Positions 48,515-61,216 of a stretch of 64,000 nucleotides of DNA are shown here, one piece after another. The DNA is from Crocodylus rhombifer. Lineage: Eukaryota > Chordata > Crocodylia > Crocodylidae. Location: assembly GCA_038503035.1 (NCBI GenBank), contig JAVSML010019020.1:62001-126000 (forward strand). Direction: 5' to 3'. Position numbers and translations under genes: made by a program. A model generated the notes under the pieces. That model saw only the letters and a list, made by a program, of their open reading frames with translations. It was not told the DNA's origin and did no database searches. The number at the start of each line of letters is the position of its first letter. Positions within the stretch are counted from its first letter, which is position 1.

Positions 48515-51500
48515 CTCTGGAAGATCCTTCTGCTCGGATCTAAATCACTATGAATGTTGAGGGGAAAAGATTTGGCAATGGTTGTAATGAAAACTTCCCC
48601 TTGATGCTTACCAAGCAAAAAAAAAGAAGCAAGAGAGCAGTACAAGTGAATGTGTGTAAAGTATGGGATTGAACAACAGGGTTATACTTTCTGTGAATCA
48701 GTAATACATCCCAATCTGGTTAGCTTGGGTTCTTTCCTGAAACAAGACTATATACCAGCAGCAGATGACCAAGAAATCCAGACTTTTTAGAGGCATGGAA
48801 AAAGTAAATTGCATCCTGTACCACAAAAAAAGATAACTTGAAAGGCAACGTTTTGAAACAAGTGCTGTTCATCACAACACTGACCGGACCGATGCATTGC
48901 CACAGGAGTATGATTGAGGTAGTAGGATTCAGGAAATGTTTAGCCAGCTGTGGAGACCCTCCATTGTTAGACCAGAGAGACTAGGCAATAGGTTAAGGAA
49001 TAACTTTTGATGCGGTGGCTTGCAATAGCAGGGGGCTAATCTCTGCTAGTCCCGTGTTCTCCTCTAACTCTATAACCAAGCACAAAGGCAGAAAAAGATC
49101 CAGGATTTTACAAAAGGGGTGCGATTGCAGTGACTGGTGCTGCAGGGGTGGCTGCACCTCTCTCCCAGCCTCCTCCCCCTGCTTCCCACTACTAGGGCAG
49201 GCAGACAGCACTGCAGGAGCAGCAGCCAAGGACCTAAGCCCCAAGGAAGATAATCATTACTCCCCACTATGCTCAGAGGCATATCCCGTCTCTTTCCTTC
49301 TGTCTCCATCCCTTCCCCTCCCATTGTCTACCCTATCTTGCCTGCCACTGCCAAGTACTGTCCTGGGAGTGAGAAAAGCTCCTGTCCCAGTCTGGCTGGG
49401 CTGTGTGTGGGCTGCACCCACTGGGCATTGCCAGTGAAGGGGGCAAGTTTCTGCACTCTGCACCTGCTCCCAAGCTGGCAGGGAAAACCTGGAAGGGAGG
49501 GAGGGTGGGAGGATGCACCTGCCCACTGCCATCACTGCTGCAGTCCTGGGCTGAGCGCAGCCCCTGCGCAGCCCAGCTGGAGAGGGCAGAAGTTCCTCTC
49601 CCATCCCAGTGGAAGGTGATAGAGGGGAGAATGAGAGGGAGAGGGGACATGCTATTGAGCACAGAAGAGAAAAGAGAGGGGGAATACTTACCTTCTCTGA
49701 AACTTAAGTCCATGGCTTCTGCTCCAGTAGCATAGTCAGAAAGATTGGCTGGGTGTGGGTGGTGAGCATGTAGCTGCACCACTGCAGCCCTTATGGACCC
49801 ACTCTTGCACAGCTATAAGGAAAAACGTCCTTGGTGGGCGGGCTGTTCCCTTGTCTTATACTGCAAGTTTTCTTGGTGTTTCTTCCAAAAAATGACTGCT
49901 GATTGATGCTTCAGGGGTCAGACCTAGAACAGACTGGGGTAGGCAAATTTCTTGTCCTTCGCAAGCCCTGATCACACTTGAATGGAGATCCAATGGTACA
50001 CTCCTTGGAGCTGCATGTGGCTTGCTGTGGGCAGAACTGGAAAGTAGCCTCTGTGCAGCCAGCTTTCTTTGAAGTGTTGCTGAAAATCTGCTGGAGAAGG
50101 CAGCAGAAACGGCTGCTAGTAGAAGTAGCATCTCCCCCTTCTCAGCCTCTTTGTCCCTCAGAGTGTGGGCTTGGCTCAGCTCAGGCATGGCTGCCAGAGA
50201 CAAGCAGAATGGGAGCAGACAGCTGTGTGTGTGTTGTGGGGAAGGGGCAGAGAGGGGAGTGTTGTCTTTAAGAATTACCCCGGAGAACTACACATCAAAG
50301 CCTTAGATTACATCAGAGATTTCCCCCTCCCTGATCCCAGGCAGACACAGGGTGGCTGCTACAGGTGTCACCAGTGGAAGACAGAGCGTTGGGACTTCTC
50401 TGGAACCGTGTTGGCATGTCAGATTATAGGCAAAAAAAAAAAGCCTTTATGACCAAAAAAAGCCTATTCTATGAAGCACTTATTTCTTTAGCACTGCTTC
50501 ATTCTAATGACCAGTGTAAAACAGCCCAGCATTGTGTTTAGAGGGCTTGGATTTATTTTATTTTCTCTGAAACTTGTAAGTTGCCCTTTTACTTGTTCCA
50601 CAGAACTTGATGTTCAGCCTGGGATTACAAAAAAAAAACACGAGGCAATAACTTCACCTTAATGGGCTATTGTAAACCTAGCATATAAAATAGATGCATG
50701 TGATGACATGCAGGGTTCAGCCTTCATTGCATCTGTTGAGGCATCAGTTCCTGCCTACTTCAGGATATTATCTGAGCTGTTCTGTCATCTTCCATTGTAG
50801 TGCTGAAATTATTTGCCTCTTTTAATAGTCACATATCTAACTGCATTTTTAGAATGATTTTTTTTCAAGGGGGCAGAAGGCTGAGGTTTGTTAGCGCACA
50901 GTGCTGTCACACTTTTGGCCCATTCTGCGTAAGGCATATGCTTTACTCTTAAGCTATTGATACACAAACATCTGCATGTATAATAACTGTTATAAGAGCT
51001 TTAAGGTTGCAAATTGGATGGTGTGAGCAATGGAGGAGGAGGACTATACATTGGGTGTACTGAAAAATACCCAGTTCCCAAGATGCTGTAGTCCTGATCC
51101 CCTGACTGGAGATGGATCCATGCTGGGCATTTGCCAGCATTTCAGAGGCATTTCAGCTGAGTAGAGTGTATACCTAAGCAGTCTATACCTCCTTATCCGC
51201 TGTTCCCTGCCCAGTACCTTACCTCCAAGATGTCCCGCCAGCCTACAACTGGCCCTCTACAGTTCAGCCATCCCCAGACTCCTCATCCTAACCCAGTGGC
51301 CCATTGCACTTTGACTAAACTGCAGCTCTCCAGGCTTTTGTGCAGCTCTGGAGAGCACTTCACTTCCTGGCCCTCTGTGCAGGCCAGACGCCCACTTATC
51401 CCCCAACCACGTAAACTCTACATCTTATCTCCCTCCCTAGTAGACCACTGCTTCCTCATATGGCACACTACTTCCCCTCAGCAGGCCCAGCTGATGAGTA

Positions 51501-53277
51501 AGCACCACTTCCTGCTGTTGCAAATGCAGCAATTAACTTGAATACAGAAACCAACTAAGCAACATGCTTCTCTCCCCCTTTGGAAACGCTGGACACAGTT
51601 GTGTTTGCTGCCTGTGCCTTTTAACGCCCTGCCATAGCCCACATTATCGTAACAGCGTGTGGTGCCTTAGCCTTCTCACTCCTCCTGTCCTAAGGCCAGA
51701 ATGTTTTTAGTTGTGTGGCCTCTACCGCGGGGTGTCCCCCTCATTCTTATCCCCTTTAACCTGGGAGAGGGTGTTGGAGTGTTCCTACTGTTTCTTTAGC
51801 CTGCTTCTGCCTACGGATTTCCTCAGTTTCCTCCCTGCCTCTTCCTGCATCATGAGGATGTGTCATCATCTTAGGGGCAAGAAGAGGGGGGGAGGGGAGG
51901 CACAGCAAGAAGCTCTAAGAGAAAGAGAAGCAGGAAGCAGCAGCCTGCTTTAAAGGAGCACAGCAGGGCTTGCAGCTTCCGGGTTCTGTCTGCTATAAAT
52001 GATCAGTTCCCAGAAAAACACTGAAGATAAATTGCCAGCAGTCTCAGTGCAGAAAAGCACCCTGACTGGAGTGGGACTTAGGCCTGTGCTGTCCTAAATC
52101 AGAGCATGTAAAGGAGTAACTCTACTAGCAGATGAGAAGGTAGAGGGTACAAGCAGTCATGAAACTGGTGTAATTGTTACCACGCTTCTGTTGACTTCTA
52201 ACTTCAACATTCAGTTTTGCTACCTCTGCCTTAATTCCTGTAAGATTTCTTCTTAAACTAAATCCTAGAACTGCGAGAGAACCTAACGTTGTTTTGAACC
52301 TGCTCTTGTGTGATGGATCTCTTTATAAAGTGTGTACAAGCAAGGCTTTCTAACAAATAAATGCCAACACTTCGCAGGCTGTTGGAGTTAATGCCTGTAG
52401 TGCTTGTACGGTATTGTTCCAATTGTAAGTTGACCTATGTTGAATTAGGGGAAACAGTCTTTTCCCTGCGTATTACTCAGCTACACAGAAGGAGTTTGAA
52501 CAGTTACTGCCCTGACAAAATTTCACGGGGGGAATCAAATAACCAAGGAAAGGACCCACAGGGTTAAATGCCCTTAAAACACCTGAATAAAATCAAGTTC
52601 TGACTTGATACTTTTCTTGCATGCACAGAAAAAATGTGGGGGCCCCATTAGGGTAAAACCTGCACATAAAGTGAGTTTTTTTATGGTTCTTTCAGAGTGT
52701 GAGGGAGGACAATAAGAGATTTATTTACTTTTCTTAACAATTCAATCCCTGGTGCATGCGACTCAAATCCAGCCCTAGTGACTTTCAGTAAATGCCAGGA
52801 ATTAGCCAGCTGAGTGGCTGTGTCTTAAGTAGGTCTAGGTCACAGCTGGCACAACAACTCTTTTCCCAGGGGGTTTCTACACTTGTATGTTCAGTTGTAT
52901 TTTTAATAATCTGAGAGCAGGAAAGATGCAAGTGTTCGCCCCGAGACTAAGGACCAATGGTCTTCACTGTCTGTCTCTAAGATTGACATTAGCATAAGAC
53001 ATGACTGAAAATTCAGGTGCAGCGTCCCTGTTGGAGGCATGACAGGACTAGTGATGCACCATCAGGAGCTGGTGGGCAGGCACATAGGCTTATTTTTCTA
53101 GTCCTAAACAGGCTTCAGCTTAATCTGTTGAATGTTTTCCAGCAGCTTGTGCCCCTGGGCCTCCTGAGAACAAGAGGGATTGTGCATGCAAGCTGCTGTA
53201 GTTTCCCTGCTTTGCCCATGGCAGGTTAGGGTATTATGTCTTGTCTGGCATCATGGTTGATGGTAATTTTTTGAAGA

Positions 53278-53397
53278 GTTTAGGTTATGGATTTGTAGAG
53301 GATGGCTTGGATAGGGATGATCCTGCCTCAGGCAGGGGGGTTGGATTAGATGACCTCTGGAGGTCCCATCCAACCCCACTTCTCTGATTTTATGAAG
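53278..53397 (+). mobile_element. CR1 3' terminal fragment
   Basis: GGATGATCCTGCCTCAGGC-type sequence, then GGTTGGATTAGATGACCTC, CTTCTCTGATTTTATGAAGG: a sense-strand CR1 3' end, close to the copy at 41391-41490. Confidence 0.8.
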
Positions 53398-54603
53398 GCA
53401 AGAAGTCTGGCTGGTGCCTACGTAGAGTTTGGTACAGTTGAGCTTAGTCAGCACTTTTGCCAAAAGCACTCATCTTCCTCTGCACCCTCCTGCACAGAGC
53501 CCCCAAGGACCGTGGGACACAAAGGACAGAATCCTGTTCCACTTTACATGCCCAAATAGCAGTGTATGTAGCTGCCATTTGTGGTCCTTGCACACAGCTT
53601 GCTATCCTACTGCATGTGCAGTGTGCATACATTAGCATTCTCATGGCTACTGAGCATACTCAGTGGATTACCTGCTGGCCCAGGGTGTATCCTGGGTAAA
53701 CTCAAGCAGGGGGACTACTGGTAGTAGGCTCCACTTGCTGAGTGGCTGGGGCACTTGCCCAGAAAGCAGGAGCCAGTTTCTAGTTCCCTGGCATTGAGAG
53801 AGACTTTGGAACTCACGGCTCTCTGACTTCCTAGCCACTCTCCCCGAGTCAGAGATTATCCAAGTCCCCTTTCCAGCCTATCTTTTGAAGCTATGCTACT
53901 GCAACTGGTATTTAAGTCATTAGATGGAGGATAGTAGAAAAGCTTCTGCCCCACGAGAAAGCAGGGGCCCAGGACTAAAGCCCAGGACTTACTCCTATCT
54001 TGAGAGAACAGCCATCTCACTTAGCCACACACTCTCTAGCTTGTTTTCTTTTTCCTGGTCTCACACTCCTTGGCTGCCTAGAGGGGGCAGCCTCCAGTTT
54101 AATTGCTGGAAGGGGCGGGTTGTGGAGGGGAGGGTGCTCATTGCTTGGTACTGCTCTGATGCACATAGTACTCAGGTATTCAGCTGATGTCAGTCTCATG
54201 CAGACGAATTGTTTGCTCCCTATGCTGTGCATCAAGATCTTCCACTCTCCTTGCAGCCCAGTGTGGTAGAGGCCGAGTGCCTACCGTATTAACAGGCATG
54301 GTTAATATGCTTCTTTAGCTTATAGCACTTCAGCTTAATCCATAGGAATGACCTAACCTCTTTTTGCTCATCTCACAAAACACTCTTAAATATTAGTTGC
54401 AACCAGGAACTTGTTTCCTTCCAAAGCTTTTAGGCATAAGAGCAAAACATCATTTAACAGGAAAAAGATAGTGATAAAAGGACCTGACACTGGCAGCTTT
54501 GAAAAGTATACTGGAGATTATTGAACAGTGCAAAATGTGACCTCTCCCTCTCTGCCGGGACTGCAGCCAACTGGCAGTAACTAGCACTCTCTTTGTATTT
54601 CAG

Positions 54604-55310
54604 GTAATGCCTCTAGAAGAGATGGCATGTATCAGGCAGTCTCTGGATGGATGACAGGTGTGTTCCAGCAAGGGACTGAGCAGTACCATTTTCTACTCTT
54701 ACAGTAATGCCGAAATGAAACCATTCAGTCATGTACAGACCCAGTGAAGCTGGGGAACTTTTTATCAGTGTTTGTGGTGTGAGACCTATGCCAAAGGGTT
54801 ATTTGCTTACCATGTTTTTATTTAATTTTGCAGTTTAAGTTGTTATATGAAGGAAGGAGGGACAAGTCCTCCTCAAAAAAGTATTCACTGGTATAGTCTC
54901 ATTCGCTTTTTCCCTTTTTGAAGTTGCTTGTTCCATTTTAGCACTGTAGAAATGTCACAATCCCCTGGCTTTCTGAATGATGATTCATCCAAACTCAGTG
55001 CCTCTGTGTTTTGTGATGCTTTGCCATGATGCACATTTCAATTTCCAGTAATGCTGGGTGGTTTATTTGATCGTTGCTGCATTTATTTTTATAAACTTTT
55101 ACTATATAAAACATGACAGTAGAGATCAATAATGACTGTATCCTCTTCTGTTTCTCGGAACCAACCCAAGCACTTGATTCATTCTCTCATCAACTACAAA
55201 GCCAATTTTGCATGTGTTCACATGTAACTCAAGTGTGTCAGGTCCAATGCAGAAAGGTCAAATGTTCTTTGCTAAGTGAATAATAATTAAATATGCCAAA
55301 AGCTTTGAGA
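54604..55310 (+). other. CEP68: Probable CEP68 exon 7 (3'UTR)
   Basis: A good acceptor (CTCTTTGTATTTCAG, ending 54603) is followed by GTAATG. Joined to exon 6 ending GA at 47361, it gives GAG then TAA (54605-54607). The following 700 bp is free of recognised repeats and looks UTR-like, with an ATTAAA at 55286-55291 as a possible poly(A) signal. I infer the exon from splice-site quality and frame only. Confidence 0.4.
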
Positions 55311-55515
55311 ACTTATTTGGAAGAGATGCACAGAACTATCTTAATGTGAGCTGAAGTTCATAAAACATGGTCACAGATGATATCAGAGTTTTCTATGAAT
55401 CAGTAATTTCCCTTCATTTCTTTTTTTATCAGTTTCTGATGGCTTTCTTTGTATTTTCCCTCTGCCTTTTCAAAATAATGATAGTTGACTGATATTACTT
55501 GAAGTATATATAAAA
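55311..55515. other. Intergenic gap between CEP68 and CR1
   Basis: Nothing recognised; AT-rich. Confidence 0.4.
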
Positions 55516-55519
55516 ATCA

Positions 55520-57700
55520 TGCTGGAAGGAAGCTTGAGAGATGTACCTATATAAACCATCCTAGCCAAGTGTTTGTCAAAAGTGTTCTCAAAAATGTCCA
55601 AGGGTAGAGATTCCACAGCTTTTCTGGGTAGCTTCTTCCAATGCTTAACCCAAGGCAAGGAAATTCTTTCTAATATCCAACCTAAATTTCCCTTCCTGCA
55701 ATTTGAGACCATTGCTCCTTTGTTCTGTCCCCTGCAACCACAGAGAATAGTCTATCACCATCCTCCATACAGACCCTTTCAGCTATTTGAAGGCTGTTAT
55801 CAAATCCTGTTTTCTCTCTTCTCCAGACTAAATCCAGTTCTTCCAGTGTTCCATTGTAAATCGTATTTCCCAGACTTTTAATCAGTTTCAGTGTTCTCAG
55901 CTGGATACTTCTAATTTGGCCACATCTGTCTTGAAGTGTAGAGCCAAAAATTGAAGTTACAGAATTGGTACTCCAAGTGAGGCCTCACCAGTGCCAAGTA
56001 GAGCAGAATTGCTTCCCTTCACTTGCAAATAACATGCCCTAACAGTGTACATACAACTGGCTGTTTTTTGTAACAGGAGCACACTCTCTGACCTTACAGT
56101 GGGCCTTAAGCTTATGGCCCACTGTAACCTCACATACTTTTCTGAAGTATTGCAGCCTAGTAATTATTCCTCAATCTATATTTTGTATGTGTTCTAAGTG
56201 CAACATTTAGCACATGTAAATGTAATTCGATTTAATATTGTACCATTTACCTTGGTTATTCCGATCATTCTGAATCCTAGCCCTACTCTCCAGAGCGTTT
56301 GCAACTCCACCCAACTTTGCCAAGTATGCACTCATATCTTCTGAATCCTTAATTAGGCTATTAAGCAATACTGGACCTAAGACAGACCTAGGGCAGACCC
56401 CACTTGATACCTTCTCCCAATTGGACATTTAGTTTTTGATGACTGCCCTTTAAGCATGAAGATCCAAGCAGTTATGTACCCACCTTACAGTACTTTCATT
56501 TGGCCCATTTCCTTAGCTCATTAATGAGAATGTCATTGAAGGGGGCACTGTCAAGAAGGTACCGGGTCTCTCCCCATCCACAGAATCTCTCTCATCTTAT
56601 CATAGAAGGAAATCAGATTGGTCAGGTATGACTTGTTCTTGATGAAATCAATGTTGGCCGTTTCTGATCACCTTGTTCTCCAGGTGCTTAGAAAGATTCC
56701 TTGATTACATGGCCTTTCCAGGGATCAAGGCCAGCCTGACCAGTCTAGTCTGTAATTCTATTTTTCTTACTAATTTTTTTAAAAGGTGGACACTATTTGC
56801 ACTTTTACAGTCACCTGAGTCCTCACCCAATCCCCAAGTTACCAATTATAGCCAATGGCTCTAAAATTACCTCAGCAAATGTCTTGAATACTATAGGATG
56901 CATCCTATCTGGCCCCACTGACTTTAAAATATCCAGCTTTTCTAAATAATCCCAAACCCAGACTCCCAGTACTCCTAGGCTCCTTCTTTTCCCCTAGCCT
57001 TGATGCCAACTGCTTTCAACATCTGATAGCAAAACTTGTTCATGAAGATGAACAGCATTATAATTTAAGTCATCCCTTAAATCTCTATTACTAGATGGCC
57101 AGCTGCAGTGAGGGACCTACATTTCTGGCACACTTGTAGAATGCCCTTTTGGTACTTGTTACAGCCCTTGCTAGTTGCACCTCAGTTTGTGCCTAGGCCT
57201 TCTTGTTTGTCTCTTTTCAAGCCCACACAGTACATTTAGACTCTTCTCTAATAATATGGTCACGTGTCCACTTTTTGGTGGGATTTGAGTCTCTCCTAAT
57301 TGAAAAATTCACTTTGGGTGGTCGGTCTTCTGTTGTACTTCCTGTCCTTTTTTTGCATCAGAATAGCTTGCTCTTGGGCCCTTAACATGGCCTCCTTTAA
57401 GTACATCCAACTCTCCTGTGTGCCTTCTCCCCTCAGACTTGCCTTCCAGGGGATCCTACCCAACAGTTCTCCGAGTTCATTAAGGTCTGCTTTTTAGTTG
57501 CTTTCCTTCAGATCTTGAACTCTTATTGTTTCATAGTCACCGCTACCTTTTGTGTGTTCCACCTTCATTCTCAACCACCTGTTTGTGAACAGCAAATTGA
57601 GGCGCTTCTTCCTCTTAGTTGGCCTCCCCACCACCCGTAGAAAAAAGTTCTCCTTAGCACACAACTGAATGGACAGTCTATGCACTGCTGTTTCCTTCCC
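55520..57700 (-). mobile_element. Degenerate CR1 LINE with reverse transcriptase remains
   Basis: Read on the minus strand, the 5' part (about 56560-57700) is eroded. A frame at 56207-56428 contains SGVCPRSVLGPVLLNSLIKD, a clear version of the reverse transcriptase motif SGVPQGSVLGP. Further on, a conserved-looking stretch (about 55570-55720) reads SNCRKGNLGWILERISLPWV and WKKLPRKAVESLPLDIFENT, the C-terminal part of CR1 reverse transcriptase. Frames are broken repeatedly, so the copy is inactive. It lies between the convergent CEP68 and RAB1A 3' ends. Confidence 0.8.
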
Positions 57701-58645
57701 AAAAAATGTAATTTAAAGGCCCCCATGGGAACTAGAGCCTTCCATTTGGAAACTTTTAGTTAGCTGTTTGAAAAAGCCACATCTGCTGCTTCCTCCTGGT
57801 CTGTAGTAGACACCCTGCATGATGGCACCCCTGTTGGTCTCTGCTTTGACACTAACCGAAGAGCTTTCACCAGACGTACCTTCTACTGAGCACTGCGCCA
57901 ACGCACGTCATACACAGAGCACCACCACTACTTTTCTCTTCTGCCAATCTTCTTTGGGTAAGTTGTACTCATCTATGACATTACCCCCATGATACACAAA
58001 TGAAATTAGCATATTGTACCCTACGTATGTAGTAAGGGATGGGAACACCCCCCATCCTGTCTCAAAATTGATTTATACTTTTTAGTGAACCAGGTGCCAT
58101 GGTGGGAGATGCTGATCATTAAAACCAGGCCTACATGCAATCTTGAATTAGGTCACTGTTTATGAAAATTGCTGAGCTGAAATGGAATTGACAGAGGAGA
58201 GAGCGACAGCAGAAGGTAACATTGAGAACCCTGTTGTAGCAGCATGAAGCCGTGTCCATCCTGAACTGGTTGCACAAACTTCAGTGTTTTGAGGCCTTAA
58301 AGACAGCCTGCACAATAACCAAGCATTGGCTTGCTCTCATTTCGTAACCTGAAAGGGTATATCTCACAGTTTTGCTTCCTCCCTGTTTTAACTTTAGAGC
58401 TATAAGACAAGTGTAACAAAGTTTTGAGGATATTTGGAAGCCAGGCAACTGGAATTCTCAGCTTTCATATGAAGGTGTATAGGGATCCATCATTTTTCAT
58501 GACCCCTCCCCACTTCCTTCCAACTATTGATTTGATGGAAAAGTTTCCCTTCTCAAAGTTTTGAATTGAAAAGTGGACAGAAGAGGGAGCTTCCTTTTGG
58601 ATGTCAGCTGAACAAATGTTTATTTCATATCCTGTAGAAGCTTAA

Positions 58646-58661
58646 GGGGGGGGGGGGGGGG
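58646..58661 (+). repeat. G16 homopolymer
   Basis: Sixteen consecutive G residues followed by a purine-rich stretch (GAAGAGGGAAGGAAAGGG). The tract could form a G-quadruplex on the plus strand. Its length in the genome may differ because such runs are poorly sequenced. Confidence 0.9.
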
Positions 58662-59417
58662 AAGAGGGAAGGAAAGGGATTGTGCTGCCTTAAGATCAGT
58701 TCTGAAAGGGGAGAGTGTAAACATTTTGACTTAAATGCCAAAAGCCCCATAGCCTTTAAAATGTTTTTTTTCCGACTGAAAAATAATGAAGGTGTGAAAC
58801 AAGAATTATTTCTCCTGAATTAAAACACAGACTTGTGGCCAAAATATATTTAACCTGTTTCTAGTTGTAACCCTGTAGCCATCCACTCTTCTATCGATGG
58901 ATTGTCAAGTGAAAGTAAGACAGGCTGAAGTTAGCAGCGCTTCACCCACACTGTTGCATCTTACACAAGGAGCAAGAAAAGGAACCGTTTACTCGTTGTA
59001 GGTACATTTAAAGCCAGCTGCAACAATAATTTCAGCAGCTTGTTACATATATGCATCTAGAATACACATAGATTCATGTGTATTTGTAAGCAGGCTGGAA
59101 CCAACCAATAGCTATTGGCATCTTGCTTTTCCACTGCCTTTAAATAAATTGCCCCATACTAGGCAGCTACATTCCAAATAAATACATATTGAATCCACCC
59201 CTTCTTGTAGAGAGAAGGGTCAGCAGTAAAGTTGGTTTTAACACAGGTTTGTACAGTTGTGGCAGAAAGGAACAGCTTTTATTTTGAAAAATCTGAGAAA
59301 CTTACTCCTTTGTAAGATAAATGTATAAAGTGCAGTGTGGCAGGTAAGTTACCACACTCGAGATCATACACCTCTATAGACTAAATTGCAAAATCAGTGC
59401 CAGTGGTCAATCATTCC

Positions 59418-59592
59418 CAGGGGTTGTCAACCTTTGCACTAGCTCCCCACTCCACATCTGGCCAGCCAGGCAGCACCTAAGTGGCCTGTAGATGGGCACG
59501 ACTGCCCTCATGCCCCCACCTGCCTGTGTGTACCCCCTAGAGCCTTCCCAAGTACTCACAGGGGTACACACACCCCTGGTTGACAACCTCTG
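59418..59592. mobile_element. hAT-like short transposon
   Basis: CAGGGGTTGTCAACCTTTGC at the left and the reverse complement of the right end, CAGAGGTTGTCAACCAGGGG, form an inverted repeat around a 175 bp element. Flanking 8-mers do not match, so the target duplication has decayed or the limits are off. Confidence 0.6.
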
Positions 59593-60176
59593 GTTTAGTG
59601 GAATAATTAACTAGAGCCTTCCTGCATCTTGCCCTGGTGTAAACACCAGAAGTGAAGGGCAATTAAAAAATAATACAAACAAATGAACAAAATCTCAGCT
59701 AAGGTTAACTCTGAACAGAAATCATAAGGAGAGCCCTTGTATTGCTTTCACACCATTATACAATTACCAAATACTTGAAGTGCAAAGGATGGAGCAAAGA
59801 TGCAGTTACCAGCCCTTTTAAAGGAGACTGTTTGACCCATTACTAACAAGTTTTACTTATTAGAGATGCTTAGACAGTGGCTGTAGGTTCATGGCAAGTC
59901 TTCTATATCACTTAAGTCCCTGGGAATAGGGGCAAGGACAGCACAAAAGAGAACAAATGAAGATACACCACATTGATACATCTCAGACATAAAGAACAGA
60001 AGAGAAGCTGTCAAGTAGTTTAGAGAGGTGGGGAAATTAATAGGCATTTCATCTTGCAGTTGGGTAGGGAGCACAAGTCAGTATTTAGGTGAGAACTGCA
60101 AGGTTTCGGCAAGATGTTGGACTGATCCACTCCTTCAGTTTGAGGGAGATCAGGTACAAGTGACTGCAGTAGTTGA

Positions 60177-60480
60177 CTGCATTTAAGCATGACAGGCTTT
60201 CACAGTACTGTAATACGCAAGTTCCTGGGAGCCCTGCTGACTCCACTGAATGGAATCAGGATTCCTTAGGTTGAAAGGGACATTCTGATGTTCTCCATCT
60301 CTCTTCTGTCAAGGCTATAGTTAAGTCCCTCAAGTCCCCTCAAGTTTTAGCACTCATAGAAACCATAAATGGAACCAAGTCCACTGTAGTCATTTAGCAG
60401 AACAAAAACTTAATGGTATAGCCTGAAGTTGGTTTTGCAATACTTTATTACTGTATATTAACAGTAGGTTTTAGATTGCA
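60177..60480. repeat. Direct repeat D, copy A
   Basis: This 304 bp segment matches 60919-61216 in the same orientation with about a dozen substitutions and two small gaps (4 and 2 bases), counted by eye. It carries a minus-strand AATAAA (plus strand TTTATT at 60444-60449) at the equivalent place. Confidence 0.9.
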
Positions 60481-60918
60481 GGAGGCAGCCAGTGAACTTG
60501 GAGTGGAGGAAGTCTGTAATGGAATGAGCAATCTTCAGTGAAACAAGCACTTCCCCTCTGCTGTGGGTTATGTAGTCCACCATTCTTGACTCCCAATGTT
60601 TCAAGAAAAGGACACCTTCATGGAGAAGCAGTTGTAAAAATCAGACCCCTCCCAATTTGATGGGACAAGAGAATGGCTCATTGACTTCTGCCACATGACA
60701 CCACAAAAGGAGGAAAGGAGTATAGCCTGGATGTAGCTAGAGAATTGAGTTCTGGCTGTTATCCGAAGGTTGTAGTTTCCAGGTTCTACCAACAGAATAG
60801 TGGCTCAGACTAGGTGCCTTGGATTTGGAAGAAGTGCTGTTTGGCTATATCTCAAATGAGCTTTATTCCTAGCAGCATTGTTACAGGGAGCACAGACCAA
60901 GTGGAAATACCAGTTCAG
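60481..60918. other. Spacer between the two D repeats
   Basis: A 438 bp stretch with no match to the flanking repeats and no recognised element. Frames of about 60 codons are not supported. Confidence 0.5.
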
Positions 60919-61216
60919 CTGCATTTAAGCATGACAGGCTTGCACAGTACCGTAATATGCAAGTTCCTGGGAGCCCTGCTGACTCCACTGAATGGAATCA
61001 GGATTCCTTAGGTTGAAAGGGACATTCTGATGTTCTCCATCTCTCTTCCGGCAAGGCCATAATCAAGTCCCTTCCCCTCAAGTTTTAGCACTCAGAAACC
61101 ATAAATGGAACCAAGCCCACTGTAGTCATTTAGCAGAACAAAAACTTAATGGTATAGCCCAAAGTTGGTTTTGCAATACTTTATTACTGTATATTAACAG
61201 TAGGTTTTAGATTGCA
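60919..61216. repeat. RAB1A: Direct repeat D, copy B, with predicted RAB1A poly(A) signal
   Basis: This 298 bp copy of repeat D includes TTTATT at 61180-61185, AATAAA on the minus strand. It lies about 2.0 kb after the RAB1A stop codon. That agrees with the roughly 2 kb 3'UTR I recall for mammalian RAB1A, so it is the best candidate for the main poly(A) signal. Confidence 0.7.

Larger units (their letters stand above)
47362..54603 (+). other. CEP68: CEP68 3' flank or 3'UTR intron
   Basis: If the donor at 47361/47362 is used, this is a 7.2 kb intron; otherwise it begins the 3'UTR, with an AATAAA at 47749-47754. It contains a hAT-like composite repeat (47890-48514), several GC-rich or purine-rich stretches (about 49090-49720) and a CR1 terminus (53278-53397). 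Frames of up to 149 codons on both strands near 49000-50450 overlap and have no protein family signature. Confidence 0.5.
57701..60176. other. Intergenic DNA with a G16 run and a hAT-like element
   Basis: Contains a 16-base G homopolymer at 58646-58661 and the short transposon at 59418-59592. No exon is recognised. RAB1A transcripts could reach into the right part if they read past the first poly(A) signal. Confidence 0.45.

Noticed and set aside
48993..50452. Cluster of 83-149 codon frames on both strands
   Set aside because: All overlap in a GC-rich repetitive stretch and none has a recognisable protein feature or conserved splice sites.
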